Positions 1 through 8,000 of a stretch of 12,626 bases of DNA are shown piece after piece. Below the pieces are notes generated by a model. The model did not search any database and was not told the DNA's origin. It was given only the letters and a program-made list of their open reading frames with translations. Position 1 is the stretch's first letter, and each line of letters begins with the position of its first letter. The position numbers were made by a program, and so were the translations under genes. The stretch lies in assembly GCA_040220455.1 (NCBI GenBank), contig JAVJUS010000040.1:1-12626 (forward strand). Direction: 5' to 3'. Source of the stretch: JAVJUS01 sp040220455 (GTDB lineage: Bacteria > Pseudomonadota > Alphaproteobacteria > DSM-16000 > Inquilinaceae).

Positions 1-308
1 GCGGCCTGACCGCCGCCAGCGCCGCCGCCAGGGCCGCCGCCCGGGCCCGCGCCGGCGGCCCTGTGGGCGGTCAGGACGACGGTGGCCGCCTCGATTCCGG
101 GCAGCGCGGCGACCGCCTGCTCGGCGGCGGCGCGCATCGGCTCCAGCCGTTCGCCGCGCCTCGGATCGACCGCGATCGACACGAGCGCCCGGCCGTCCTT
201 GAGGTGCAGGCCGTCGATCATGTTAAGTGAGACGATGTCGGCGTCCCGGTCGGGATCGCGAATGCCTCGCAACGCCTCGCGAACCTCCGCTTCGGTCACC
301 GTCGGCAT
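1..308 (-). CDS. mrp: Mrp/ApbC-type Fe-S cluster carrier ATPase, N-terminal part (partial)
   Basis: The gene begins at ATG 308 on the minus strand and leaves the window at position 1, so only 102 codons are visible. A GGAG ribosome-binding site lies at 318-321 on the minus strand, 9 nt before the ATG, and fixes the start. Residues 1 to about 83 read as a DUF59/MIP18-like domain: an opening 'EVREALRGIRDPD' followed by 'DIVSLNMI' is the typical N-terminal module of Mrp/NBP35 ATPases, which bind and deliver Fe-S clusters in the cytoplasm. Residues from about 84 on are a Gly/Ala/Pro-rich linker, the usual bridge to the P-loop ATPase domain, which must lie outside the window. The ATPase motifs therefore cannot be checked. 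The gene diverges from hflK; mrp next to hflKC is a common alphaproteobacterial arrangement. A stand-alone DUF59 protein such as SufT is the alternative, but the Gly-rich linker argues against it. Confidence 0.82.
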   Translation of the reverse strand, partial: MPTVTEAEVREALRGIRDPDRDADIVSLNMIDGLHLKDGRALVSIAVDPRRGERLEPMRAAAEQAVAALPGIEAATVVLTAHRAAGAGPGGGPGGGAGGGQA

Positions 309-519
309 GGTTGAAAACTCCGGTCGGTCGCCAATATCGGTGTGACCTTACGCACCGTCCGATCCGCCGACAACGTGGCCTTTCCGCTTGACGATGAAAG
401 TGTCCGGTCGGTACGGCGTGCTCTTTCCCGTCCCGCGACGGGTATCCGGTGGCGGGCGGGCGATCGACGGCCCCGTGCCGGGACGGTGTCGGGGTTGACG
501 CGGCAAGGAAAGGCTATCG
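309..519. other. Divergent intergenic region mrp / hflK
   Basis: This 211-bp gap must hold the promoters of both divergent genes. On the plus strand TTGACG at 388-393 could be a -35 box, but the hexamers 17-18 nt downstream (around 411-417, GTACGG/TACGGC) are poor -10 matches, so I do not call a promoter. A small hairpin lies at 427-442 (CCCGTC, 4-nt loop, GACGGG). The hflK ribosome-binding site AAGGAAAGG is at 505-513. No small ORF here has a credible start and ribosome-binding site. Confidence 0.35.
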
Positions 520-1737
520 ATGCCCTGGAGTAATCAAGGTGGCGGCGGCGGCGGGCCGTGGGGCTCGTCGGGCGGCGGTACCGGCGGCGGCGGCGGACAG
601 AATCCCTGGGGCCGCGGCGGCGGCGGTGGCGGTGGCTCCGGCGGGGGGCCGACGCCGCCCGATCTGGAGGAGATGCTGCGCCGCGGCCAGGACCGCTTTC
701 GCAGTATCATGCCGCGCGGCTTCGGCGGCGGTCGGGGGATCCTGCTCGGCGTCGCCGCGCTGGTGATTCTCTGGCTCGCGACCGGTTTCTATCGCGTCCA
801 GCCGGAACAGCAGGGCGTGGTCCTGCGCTTCGGGGAGTACGTGCGCACCTCCGGGCCGGGGCTGCACTACCATCTGCCCTCGCCGATCGAGACGGTGCTG
901 CGCCCGGCGGTCACCCGCATCAATCGAATCGATGTGGGCTTCGTCGGGGCGAGCGACGGGCGAACCGTCAACGTCCAGCGCGACGTGGCGGAAGAGAGCC
1001 TGATGCTCACTGGCGACGAGAACATCATCGACATCGACTTCACGGTGCTCTGGCGCATCTCGAACGCGCAGGACTACCTGTTCAACATCCGCGAGCCCGA
1101 GGAGACGGTGAAGGTCGTGGCGGAGAGCGCCATGCGCGAGATCATGGGGCGGACGGAAATCCAGCCGGCACTGACCGAAGCGCGCCAGCAGATCGAGCAG
1201 CAGACCCGCGAGCTGATGCAGACGGTGCTCAACGGCTACGGCGCGGGCATCGCGATCGAGCAGGTCCAGCTCCAGAAGGTCGACCCGCCGCAGCCGGTGG
1301 TCGACGCCTTCAACGACGTCCTGCGCGCCCGTCAGGACCAGCAGCGCCTGCGCAACGAGGCGGAGGCCTATCGCAACGACATCCTGCCGCGCGCCCGAGG
1401 CCAGGCCGAGCAGACGATCCAGGAGGCCCAGGCCTATCGCGAGCAGATCGTCGCCCAGGCCAACGGTGACGCGCAGCGCTTCCTGTCGGTGCTCTCCTCC
1501 TACACGCGCGCTCCCGAGGTCACGGCCCAGCGCTTCTATCTGGAGACCATGGAATCGGTGTTCCGCGACACGGACAAGATCCTTATCGACGGGGAGACGG
1601 GCGGCCAGGGCGTCGTGCCCTACCTGCCGCTCGATCAGCTTCGCCGCGACCAGATGAACCGCGATCGCACGACAACGGGTGGCGGCTCGACCGCCGGCGG
1701 CGCGTCGACGATCTCCTCCGGCCAGGGAGGCCAGTGA
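520..1737 (+). CDS. hflK: HflK, SPFH-family subunit of the FtsH modulator complex HflKC
   Basis: HflK (405 aa) forms with HflC a large membrane-anchored cage that regulates the ATP-dependent protease FtsH. Residues 2-45 are extremely Gly-rich (GGC-repeat DNA), the hallmark N-terminus of HflK. A single transmembrane segment lies at about 73-90 and is followed immediately by the SPFH/band-7 domain (motif 'RVQPEQQGVVLRFGEY' at about 92-107, through about 280). An Ala/Glu/Gln-rich helical stretch around 255-330 matches the coiled-coil arm of the family. The tail is Gly/Thr/Ser-rich and low in complexity. Length is close to E. coli HflK (about 419 aa). The ATG at 520 is supported by AAGGAAAGG at 505-513. 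It is the first gene of an operon with hflC, whose ATG follows the hflK stop after 3 nt, so translational coupling is likely. Very long open frames lie antisense to it but are composition artefacts. Confidence 0.97.
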   Translation: MPWSNQGGGGGGPWGSSGGGTGGGGGQNPWGRGGGGGGGSGGGPTPPDLEEMLRRGQDRFRSIMPRGFGGGRGILLGVAALVILWLATGFYRVQPEQQGVVLRFGEYVRTSGPGLHYHLPSPIETVLRPAVTRINRIDVGFVGASDGRTVNVQRDVAEESLMLTGDENIIDIDFTVLWRISNAQDYLFNIREPEETVKVVAESAMREIMGRTEIQPALTEARQQIEQQTRELMQTVLNGYGAGIAIEQVQLQKVDPPQPVVDAFNDVLRARQDQQRLRNEAEAYRNDILPRARGQAEQTIQEAQAYREQIVAQANGDAQRFLSVLSSYTRAPEVTAQRFYLETMESVFRDTDKILIDGETGGQGVVPYLPLDQLRRDQMNRDRTTTGGGSTAGGASTISSGQGGQ

Positions 1738-1740
1738 GCG

Positions 1741-2913
1741 ATGAACAAGAAGCTCGCCGCCCTTGGCGTCATCGTCGTGCTCGCCGGCATCCTGCTGTCG
1801 GACAGCTTCTACACCGTCAACGAGGCCGAACAGGCCCTCGTCATCCAGTTCGGCGAGCCGCGCGCCGTCGTTCAGGAGCCGGGGCTGCAGGTCAAGATGC
1901 CCTTCATCCAGCAGGTCACCTTCTACGAGAAGCGCGTGCTGCCGGTCGATCCGCCGGTCGAGCAGGTCATCCTGGCCGACCAGCGGCGCCTCGACGTGGA
2001 CAGCTTCGTGCGCTACCGGATCGTCGATCCGCTGCGCTTCTTCCAGTCGGTCAACAACGAGATCGGCGCCCAGGAGCGCATCGCGACGATCACCAACGCC
2101 TCGCTGCGCCGCGTGCTGGGTAACGCCACCCAGCTCGAGGTCCTGTCCGAGGAACGTGCCAACCTGATGATCCAGATCCAGCGCGCGGTCGAGAACGGCA
2201 CGAGCCAGTTCGGCGTCGAGATCGTCGACGTGCGCATCGGCCGGGCCGACGTGCCGGAGGGCACGGTCCAATCGGTCTACGACCGGATGCGCTCGGAGCG
2301 CGAGCGCGAGGCGGCCGAGTTCCGCGCCCAGGGCTTCGAGCAGGCCCAGCAGATCCGGGCCCGCGCGGACCGTGAGCGGACGGTCATCCAGGCCGAGGCC
2401 GATCGCGAAGGCCAGATCCTTCGGGGTGAGGGCGATGCCGCGGCGATCGACATCCTGGCCCAGGCCTATGGCCAGGATTCGCAGTTCTTCACCTTCTACC
2501 GGACGCTCCAGGCCTATCGGAACTCGCTCGCCTCGGACAGCACGAGCATGGTGCTGTCGCCGACCGGGGAGTTCTTCCAGTACTTCCAGAACCTGAGCGG
2601 CAGCGGCGATATCGCGGATTCGCTTTCGCGCATGATGAGCGGCGGCGCGGCCCCGGAGAGCGACTCGCGGGCCCTCGCGACCCCCGAGGCCGACCCGGAC
2701 ACGGTGGAGCGGGCGCGCGAGGCGATCGAATCCCTGACCGACCAATCGCGGCCGGAGGACTCGCCCGCCAACGAACTGCAGCTCCGGTCGGGTGAGGCGC
2801 CGGCGGACGGGACCGGCGACGGTACGGAAACCGTACCGGCACCGGCCGACGGCGGCGCTGGCGACGAGTCCGCCGCTCCGGAGGCCGGAGCCGATGGCGA
2901 GCCGGCCGAGTAG
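1741..2913 (+). CDS. hflC: HflC, SPFH-family subunit of the FtsH modulator complex HflKC
   Basis: Partner of HflK in the HflKC complex around the FtsH protease. The 390-aa product has an uncleaved N-terminal membrane anchor at about residues 5-20. It continues directly into the band-7/SPFH domain, with 'FYTVNEAEQALVIQFGEP' at about 23-40 as the typical HflC start. A charged helical region ('RSEREREAAEFRAQG' and the following repeats of E, R, A and Q) corresponds to the coiled-coil arm. Residues from about 301 to 390 form a long acidic Ala/Pro/Asp/Glu/Gly tail of low complexity. E. coli HflC, at about 334 aa, lacks this tail, which explains the extra length. The start at 1741 has a strong AGGGAGG at 1724-1730 located inside the end of hflK, with only 3 nt between stop and start. 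It is co-transcribed with hflK and very likely with the DUF2065 gene 18 nt downstream. Confidence 0.96.
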   Translation: MNKKLAALGVIVVLAGILLSDSFYTVNEAEQALVIQFGEPRAVVQEPGLQVKMPFIQQVTFYEKRVLPVDPPVEQVILADQRRLDVDSFVRYRIVDPLRFFQSVNNEIGAQERIATITNASLRRVLGNATQLEVLSEERANLMIQIQRAVENGTSQFGVEIVDVRIGRADVPEGTVQSVYDRMRSEREREAAEFRAQGFEQAQQIRARADRERTVIQAEADREGQILRGEGDAAAIDILAQAYGQDSQFFTFYRTLQAYRNSLASDSTSMVLSPTGEFFQYFQNLSGSGDIADSLSRMMSGGAAPESDSRALATPEADPDTVERAREAIESLTDQSRPEDSPANELQLRSGEAPADGTGDGTETVPAPADGGAGDESAAPEAGADGEPAE

Positions 2914-2931
2914 GCCGGCGCGCGGGGCCGG

Positions 2932-3117
2932 ATGAGCGATCTGGTCACGGCGATCGGCCTCGTGCTGGTCATCGAGGGCCTGCTCTACGCGGCCTTCCCC
3001 GTAGCCATGAAGCGGCTCGTCGTCGCGATCATCGACACGCCGGGCGGCAGCCTGCGGGTCGGCGGGCTGGTGGCGGCGGTTATCGGGCTCGCGATCGTCT
3101 GGGTGGCGCGCGGCTGA
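2932..3117 (+). CDS. DUF2065 family small inner-membrane protein (YjeT-like)
   Basis: A 61-residue protein with two predicted membrane helices, about residues 4-23 and 43-59, joined by a short loop containing 'TPGGSLRVGG'. The pattern 'GLVLVIEGLLYAAFP' followed by 'MKRLV' matches the DUF2065/YjeT family. E. coli yjeT likewise lies just downstream of hflC, which supports both the assignment and the reality of this short gene. Its biochemical function is unknown; from its position it may be an accessory of the HflKC-FtsH complex, but that is inference. The ribosome-binding site is weak (a G-rich stretch at 2923-2930). With a gap of 18 nt after hflC, coupled translation is likely. Its stop codon lies in the loop of a hairpin (3101-3132). 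Confidence 0.88.
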   Translation: MSDLVTAIGLVLVIEGLLYAAFPVAMKRLVVAIIDTPGGSLRVGGLVAAVIGLAIVWVARG

Positions 3118-3149
3118 GCGCCCGCGCCACCCCTGGTCGGTCGCCGACC
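3101..3149 (+). terminator. Tandem hairpins at the end of the hflK-hflC-DUF2065 operon
   Basis: Two stem-loops follow each other. The first pairs GGGTGGCGCG (3101-3110) with CGCGCCACCC (3123-3132), a perfect 10-bp stem with a 12-nt loop that contains the TGA of the DUF2065 gene. The second pairs GGTCGG (3135-3140) with CCGACC (3144-3149) around a 3-nt loop. Neither is followed by a T-tract, so this is either a weak intrinsic terminator or a 3'-end mRNA stabiliser combined with Rho-dependent ending. Confidence 0.45.
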
Positions 3150-3410
3150 GCTCCGGGGCCGTCGCCCTCAAGGCGATCGGCCGCTCGACGGATCGCAGGC
3201 GTTGGCGCCGGCGGCCGGAGACCGGACGAAGGTCCGGGCGCCTTGACGGAGCCATATTCGCCGGGCAGGTGATCCGGTCGGAACCGAAGGCCGAAGAGGC
3301 ACCGGGACGAGACGACGGTATCGGCGCCAGCTATCGATACGGCGCCGGTCCGGCGGATTCACCGCGGGCGGGTCGACGCCGAATTGCGGTACAGCCAGGG
3401 AGGCGGTTTG
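3150..3410. other. Intergenic leader upstream of the Do-type protease
   Basis: This stretch has no credible gene. TTGACG at 3243-3248 could be a -35 box, but the -10 candidates (GGTGAT at 3268-3273, 19-nt spacing) are poor. GGAAC at 3280-3284 resembles the -35 of stress (ECF) promoters but lacks a matching -10. Around 3316-3352 there are overlapping inverted repeats: GTATCG / CGATAC and CGGCGCC / GGCGCCG, separated by 11-12 nt. They could be an operator or a leader hairpin. None of these is strong enough to call a promoter. Confidence 0.25.
3397..3403 (+). promoter_or_regulatory. Ribosome-binding site that decides the protease start
   Basis: AGGGAGG at 3397-3403 is the only strong Shine-Dalgarno match before the protease. 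It lies 7 nt before GTG 3411, 4 nt before TTG 3408 and 22 nt before ATG 3426. Normal spacing therefore favours GTG 3411 over the ATG that an ATG-preferring annotation would choose. Confidence 0.6.
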
Positions 3411-4937
3411 GTGGTTGCGTGTGACATGGCCTATGGCGGGAACCCGTTCACGAGGTCGGGCGCTGGGCGGGCAACCCCGCGCGGGCCTGTGGCACGAGTC
3501 TGCCTCGCGCTCATGGCGGTGGTGCTGGTCGCGGTCTCCGCGCCTGCGTCCGCGCCCGCCCAGGGGCGGCCGGACAGCTTCGCCGACCTGGCCGACCGGC
3601 TCCTGCCGTCGGTGGTCAACGTCTCGACGACCCAGACGATGCAGCGCGAGGACTTCCCCGAGATCCCGAATTTCCCCGAGGGCTCGCCCTTCGAGGACTT
3701 CTTCCGGGACTTCTTCGAGCGGCGCGGCGAGCAGCCGAGTCGGCCGCGCCGGGCGACGTCGCTGGGCTCCGGCTTCATCATCGACACCGACGGCCACATC
3801 GTCACGAACAACCACGTGATCGAGGGCGCCGACGAGATCACGGTCATCCTGCACGACGACACCAACCTCTCGGCCGAGGTCGTCGGCCGGGACGAGCGCA
3901 CCGATCTGGCGGTCCTGAAGGTCGACACCGACCTGCCGCTCCAGCCGATCGAGTGGGGCGACAGCGGCGAGATGCGGGTCGGCGACTGGGTGATCGCGAT
4001 CGGCAATCCGTTCGGCCTGGGCGGCACGGTCACCGCCGGCATCATCTCCGCGCGCTCGCGCAACATCAACGCCGGCCCCTATGACGACTTCCTGCAGACC
4101 GACGCCTCGATCAACCGGGGCAACTCGGGCGGGCCGATGTTCAATCTCGACGGCGACGTCATCGGCATCAACACGGCGATCTTCTCGCCGTCGGGCGGCT
4201 CCGTCGGCATCGGCTTCGCGATCCCCTCGGCGCTCGCTCGCAACGTCATCGACCAGATCGTCGAGTTCGGCCGCACCCGGCGCGGCTGGCTCGGCGTGCG
4301 CATCCAGACCGTGACCGAGGAGATCGCCGAGGGCCTCGGTCTCGACGGCGCGCGCGGCGCGCTCGTGGCCGGCGTGACGCCGGACGGCCCGGCCGAGGAC
4401 GCGGGCATCGAGCCGGGCGACGTGGTCATCTCCTTCGACGGCGAGCCGGTCGAGGAGATGCGCGAACTGCCGCGCATGGTCGCGGAGACCTCGGTGGGCG
4501 CCTCCGTCCCGGTCGAGATCTGGCGCCAGGGCGAGGTCATGACCGTCGAGGTCGACCTGGGCGAGTTGGAGGAGGCCGAGGCCGAAGGCCTGCTCGCCGG
4601 CGAGGCGGGGCCGGAGACGAGCGGCGACACGGCGGAATTCGCCGATCTCGGCCTGACCGTGGGCTCCCTGACCGCCGAGCGGCGCCAGGAATTCGGCATC
4701 GGCGAGGACATCGAGGGCGTGGTGATCCTGGACGTCGCACCCGGCTCTGCGGCCGAGGAAAAGGGCCTTGCCGCCGGCGAGGTGATCCTCGAGGTCGGCC
4801 AGGAGGCCGTGACCTCGCCCGGCGATATCGCCGAGCGGATCGATCAGGCGCGCGAGGCCGGCCGCCGGTCGGTGCTCCTGCTGATCGAGCGCGAAGGCGA
4901 TCTCAGGTTCGTCGCGCTCGGGATCGGCGACGGCTGA
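3411..4937 (+). CDS. degP: Do/HtrA-family periplasmic serine endopeptidase (DegP/MucD-like)
   Basis: A secreted protease and chaperone of the Do family that degrades or refolds damaged envelope proteins. From GTG 3411 it is 508 aa; from ATG 3426 it would be 503. Both keep an N-terminal signal: a basic region, a hydrophobic core at about 30-42 and an Ala-rich cleavage site near residue 50 (ASAPA/QG). The trypsin-like domain carries the full catalytic triad: His135 in 'TNNHVIEGA', Asp165 in 'RTDLAVLKV' and Ser239 in 'NRGNSGGPMFN'. Two PDZ domains follow at about 292-390 ('GWLGVRIQ...') and about 411-508 ('ADLGLTVGSL...'). The acidic Glu/Ala linker between them is typical. It stands alone between the hflKC operon and a strong terminator. 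Grouping with hflKC makes an envelope quality-control neighbourhood. DegQ or MucD would be equally fair names, as the subfamily cannot be settled by eye. Confidence 0.95.
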   Translation: MVACDMAYGGNPFTRSGAGRATPRGPVARVCLALMAVVLVAVSAPASAPAQGRPDSFADLADRLLPSVVNVSTTQTMQREDFPEIPNFPEGSPFEDFFRDFFERRGEQPSRPRRATSLGSGFIIDTDGHIVTNNHVIEGADEITVILHDDTNLSAEVVGRDERTDLAVLKVDTDLPLQPIEWGDSGEMRVGDWVIAIGNPFGLGGTVTAGIISARSRNINAGPYDDFLQTDASINRGNSGGPMFNLDGDVIGINTAIFSPSGGSVGIGFAIPSALARNVIDQIVEFGRTRRGWLGVRIQTVTEEIAEGLGLDGARGALVAGVTPDGPAEDAGIEPGDVVISFDGEPVEEMRELPRMVAETSVGASVPVEIWRQGEVMTVEVDLGELEEAEAEGLLAGEAGPETSGDTAEFADLGLTVGSLTAERRQEFGIGEDIEGVVILDVAPGSAAEEKGLAAGEVILEVGQEAVTSPGDIAERIDQAREAGRRSVLLLIEREGDLRFVALGIGDG

Positions 4938-4976
4938 TCGCGGGCAGGCGGCCCGGTGACGTGACGACGAGGTCGG

Positions 4977-5004
4977 ACGGCGCCGGGTGATCCCGGCGCC
5001 GTTT
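4977..5004 (+). terminator. Intrinsic terminator after the Do protease
   Basis: ACGGCGCCGGG (4977-4987) pairs perfectly with CCCGGCGCCGT (4992-5002): an 11-bp stem with the 4-nt loop TGAT, followed by a short run of T (5002-5004). It lies 39 nt after the protease stop. The tight loop and long GC stem make it the clearest terminator in the window. It separates the protease transcript from asmA. Confidence 0.75.
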
Positions 5005-5063
5005 CGCGCTCGAGGGGGCCGACTCGCCTCTGGGGCCGGCGTGCCCCGAATGCCATGAGCGGA

Positions 5064-5075
5064 GCGTTCGAACGC
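5064..5075. repeat. Perfect 12-bp palindrome in the asmA translation initiation region
   Basis: GCGTTCGAACGC at 5064-5075 is a perfect palindrome. It fills the space between the asmA Shine-Dalgarno GGAG (5061-5064) and the ATG at 5077. It could be a small operator or could affect translation initiation, or it could be chance in GC-rich DNA. No known binding motif is recognised. Confidence 0.3.
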
Positions 5076-5076
5076 G

Positions 5077-8000
5077 ATGAAGAAGATCCTGATCGGCCTC
5101 GCCGTCCTTCTGGTCATCCTGGTGGCCGCCGTGGTGGCCGCGCCGTTCCTGGTGCCCACCGATGTCGTCGTCGACCGGGTGCGCCAGGCGGTGCGCGAAC
5201 AGACCGGCCGCGAGCTGACGGTCGCCGGGCCCGTCGACCTCTCCGTCCTGCCGACCCTGAGGGTGCGGCTCGCCGACGTGGCGCTGGCCAATGTCGAGGG
5301 CGGTCGCGCGGCGAACCTGGTCGAGCTGGGCGAGCTCGAGGCGGCGGTGTCGATCACCGACCTGATCGGCGGCACGGTCAGCGTCGAGCGCTTCGTCCTC
5401 GTCGAGCCCACCATCGCCCTCGAGGTCGACGCCGAGGGCAACCCGAACTGGGTCTTCGCCCCGGCCGGGTCCGGAGCGGAGGCGCCGGCGGGCGATGAAG
5501 GCCAGGGCGGGGGTGGCTTCGCGCCCGGCGAAGTGCGGCTCGGCACCATGCGTCTTGTGGACGGCCGCGTCTCCTATTTCGATGCCCGAAGCGGCGAGGA
5601 ACTGATTTTCGAGGACGTCGACGCCTCGGTCGACATGCCGACCCTCGACGACCGACTGCGCGCCGAGGGCTCCGGCCGGTTCCAGGGCGAAGCCGTGACG
5701 CTGGCGCTCGACGTCGCGGCCCCCCGGGCCCTGATCGATGGTGGCGGCAGCGACCTCGCCGTCGATATCGAGGCCGCGCCCCTGACGCTCGCCTTCGACG
5801 GCGCCGTGGCGACGGGGGCCGGGCCGGCGGCCGACGGGTCGCTGACGCTCGAGGTGCCGTCGATCGCGCGGCTGCGGGCGATCGCGCCGACCACGGTGCC
5901 TGTCCCCGACACGCCGGTCGACAGCGTGGCCTTTCAGGGCGGCGTGGTCGCCGCGCCCGACCGCGTGGCGCTGAGCGGCTTCGAGCTGACGGCCGACGCG
6001 ACCACCGCCAGCGGCGATCTCGCCGTTTCCCTGGCGGGCGAGCGGCCGGCCGTCAGCGGGGAGATCGCGCTTTCGGCGCTCGACCTCGACGCCCTGATGC
6101 GCGACGAGGCGGCGGCGGTCGAGGGCGAGGCGGCGGCCGAGTCCGCGCCGCGGGCCGAAGGCGAAGCGCCGCCCGAGGCCGCAGCCGATGGCGAGTCGGA
6201 AGCCGCGGCGCTGCCGGAGGGCGCGATCGACTTCTCGCCACTCCGGCTCGCCGATATCGACCTGACCATCGACCTGGGCGGGCTGACCGTCGAGGGCACC
6301 GAGATCGGGCCGACGACGCTTGTCGTCTCGCTCCAGGACGGCGTGCTGGATGCCGAGGTGGCCGAGGCCGCCGTGTTCGACGGCACCATCGCCGGCGCGG
6401 TCCGCGTCGATTCTGCGGCCGAGACGCCGACCATCGCCGTCGACACGGCGATCGACGGCCTGTCGCTCGGCCCGCCGCTCGCCGCCTTCGCCGGCATGCC
6501 GGGGGCCGCCGGCGTGCTCACCCTCGACCTGTCGGTGGAGGGGCGTGGCGCGACGCGCCAGGATCTCGCCGACAGCCTCGCGGGGCGGGCGACGGGTCGG
6601 CTGACGGGCGGGGCCTTCACGCTCGAGGATCCGCAGGGCGGGGAGCCGATCGCGCTGACCGGCGTCGATGTCTCGATCGACCTGCCGAGCGTCGACGGCC
6701 CGCTGTCGGCGACCGGCCAGGCAACCGTGCGCGGCGAGGTGGCGCAGTTCGACGCGATGGTCGCGGCACCCCGCGCGCTCGTCGCCGGGCATGCTTCGGA
6801 CATGGACATCTCGCTCGCGGCGCCGGCGATCTCCCTCGACTTCGACGGCACCGCCGCGATCGGCGACGCCCCGTCGGCCGCCGGCGTGCTGTCGCTCGAC
6901 GTTCCCTCCATTTCGGGGCTGGCCGAGCGCGCGGCGGTCGCGTTGCCGCCGGACCTCCCGATCGACCGGTTCGCCGTCTCGGGCTCGGTCGAGGCCTCGC
7001 CGACCCGCGTCGCCTTGAGCGGCGGGCAGATCGACGCCGATTCGCTGACCGCTTCGGGCGACCTGCGCGCCGACCTTTCGGGCGCCGTGCCCTCGCTCTA
7101 TGCGCGTCTGCGCACCGGGCCGATCGATGTCGACGCCCTGACCGCGCCCGCCGATGCCGCTCCGGCCGACGGGGCGGGCGACGGCGAGCAGCCCGCCGCC
7201 GAAAGCGGGGCCGGCGAGGCCGCGCCGACCGGGCCCGGCGGCTGGAGCCAGGCGCCGATCGACCTTTCGGGCCTGCGCGCGGCCGATGTGGACGCGGTGG
7301 TGGAGGCGGCGGGCATCACCGTCGACGGCATCGCGATCGGGCCGACGACCGTGACCCTGCGGCTCCAGGACGGGGTGCTCGACCTCTCCGTGCCAGACGC
7401 CCCGGTGTTCGATGGCCGGGTGGGGCTGGATCTCGGCATCGACTCGACCGCCGGCCCGCCGGCCTACGACATCGCGGCCAATGTGCGCGGCGTGCAGATC
7501 GAGCCGGTGCTGCGCCATTTCGCCGAGACCGACCGGCTTTCCGGAACGACGGAGGCGACGATCGACGTCACGGCTCGCGGCGCCAGCCAAGCGGAGATCG
7601 TGCGCGCGCTGAACGGCAACGCGGCGGTCGTGCTGCGCGACGGCGCGTTGAAGGGCGTCAACATCGCCGAGATGGTGCGCAATATCGGCTCGGCCTTCAC
7701 GAACTCCGACAGCGGCGAGGCCCGCACGACCGACTTCGCCGAATTCGGCGGTACCTTCGCGATCACCGACGGCGTGGCGCGGAGCGAGGATCTGCGCATG
7801 CTGGCGCCGCTGTTCCGGATCGAAGGGCGCGGGCAGACGGCGATCCCCGAGCGCAGCCTCGATTTCCGGGTCGAGCCGCGGGCGGTCGCGACCATCGAAG
7901 GCCAGGGCGGCCAGTTCGAGGAAACCGGCGTGCGTGTGCCGATCCTGATCGGCGGCACCTGGTCGGAGCCACGCTTCGCGCCCGATCTCGAGGGCCTGAT

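Noticed and set aside
342..533. A 63-codon frame in the mrp/hflK gap
   Set aside because: No ribosome-binding site and no recognisable protein. It overlaps the hflK ribosome-binding site and start.
540..655. GGC-rich simple repeat as a regulatory or contingency microsatellite
   Set aside because: It encodes the Gly-rich N-terminus that is normal for HflK and is not a uniform repeat unit.
514..3255. A 913-codon open frame on the minus strand across hflK, hflC and the DUF2065 gene
   Set aside because: It lies antisense to three well-recognised genes, is full of Arg/Ala/His/Asp with no recognisable domain, and arises because stop codons are rare in the antisense frames of GC-rich genes.
3280..3305. 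GGAAC upstream of the Do protease as an RpoE/EcfG-type stress promoter
   Set aside because: No matching -10 element lies at 16-17 nt, so one pentamer is not enough in GC-rich DNA.
4903..7590. An 895-codon open frame on the minus strand across asmA
   Set aside because: Same artefact. It is antisense to a recognised gene, has no ribosome-binding site or domain, and its composition mirrors the codon third-position bias of asmA.
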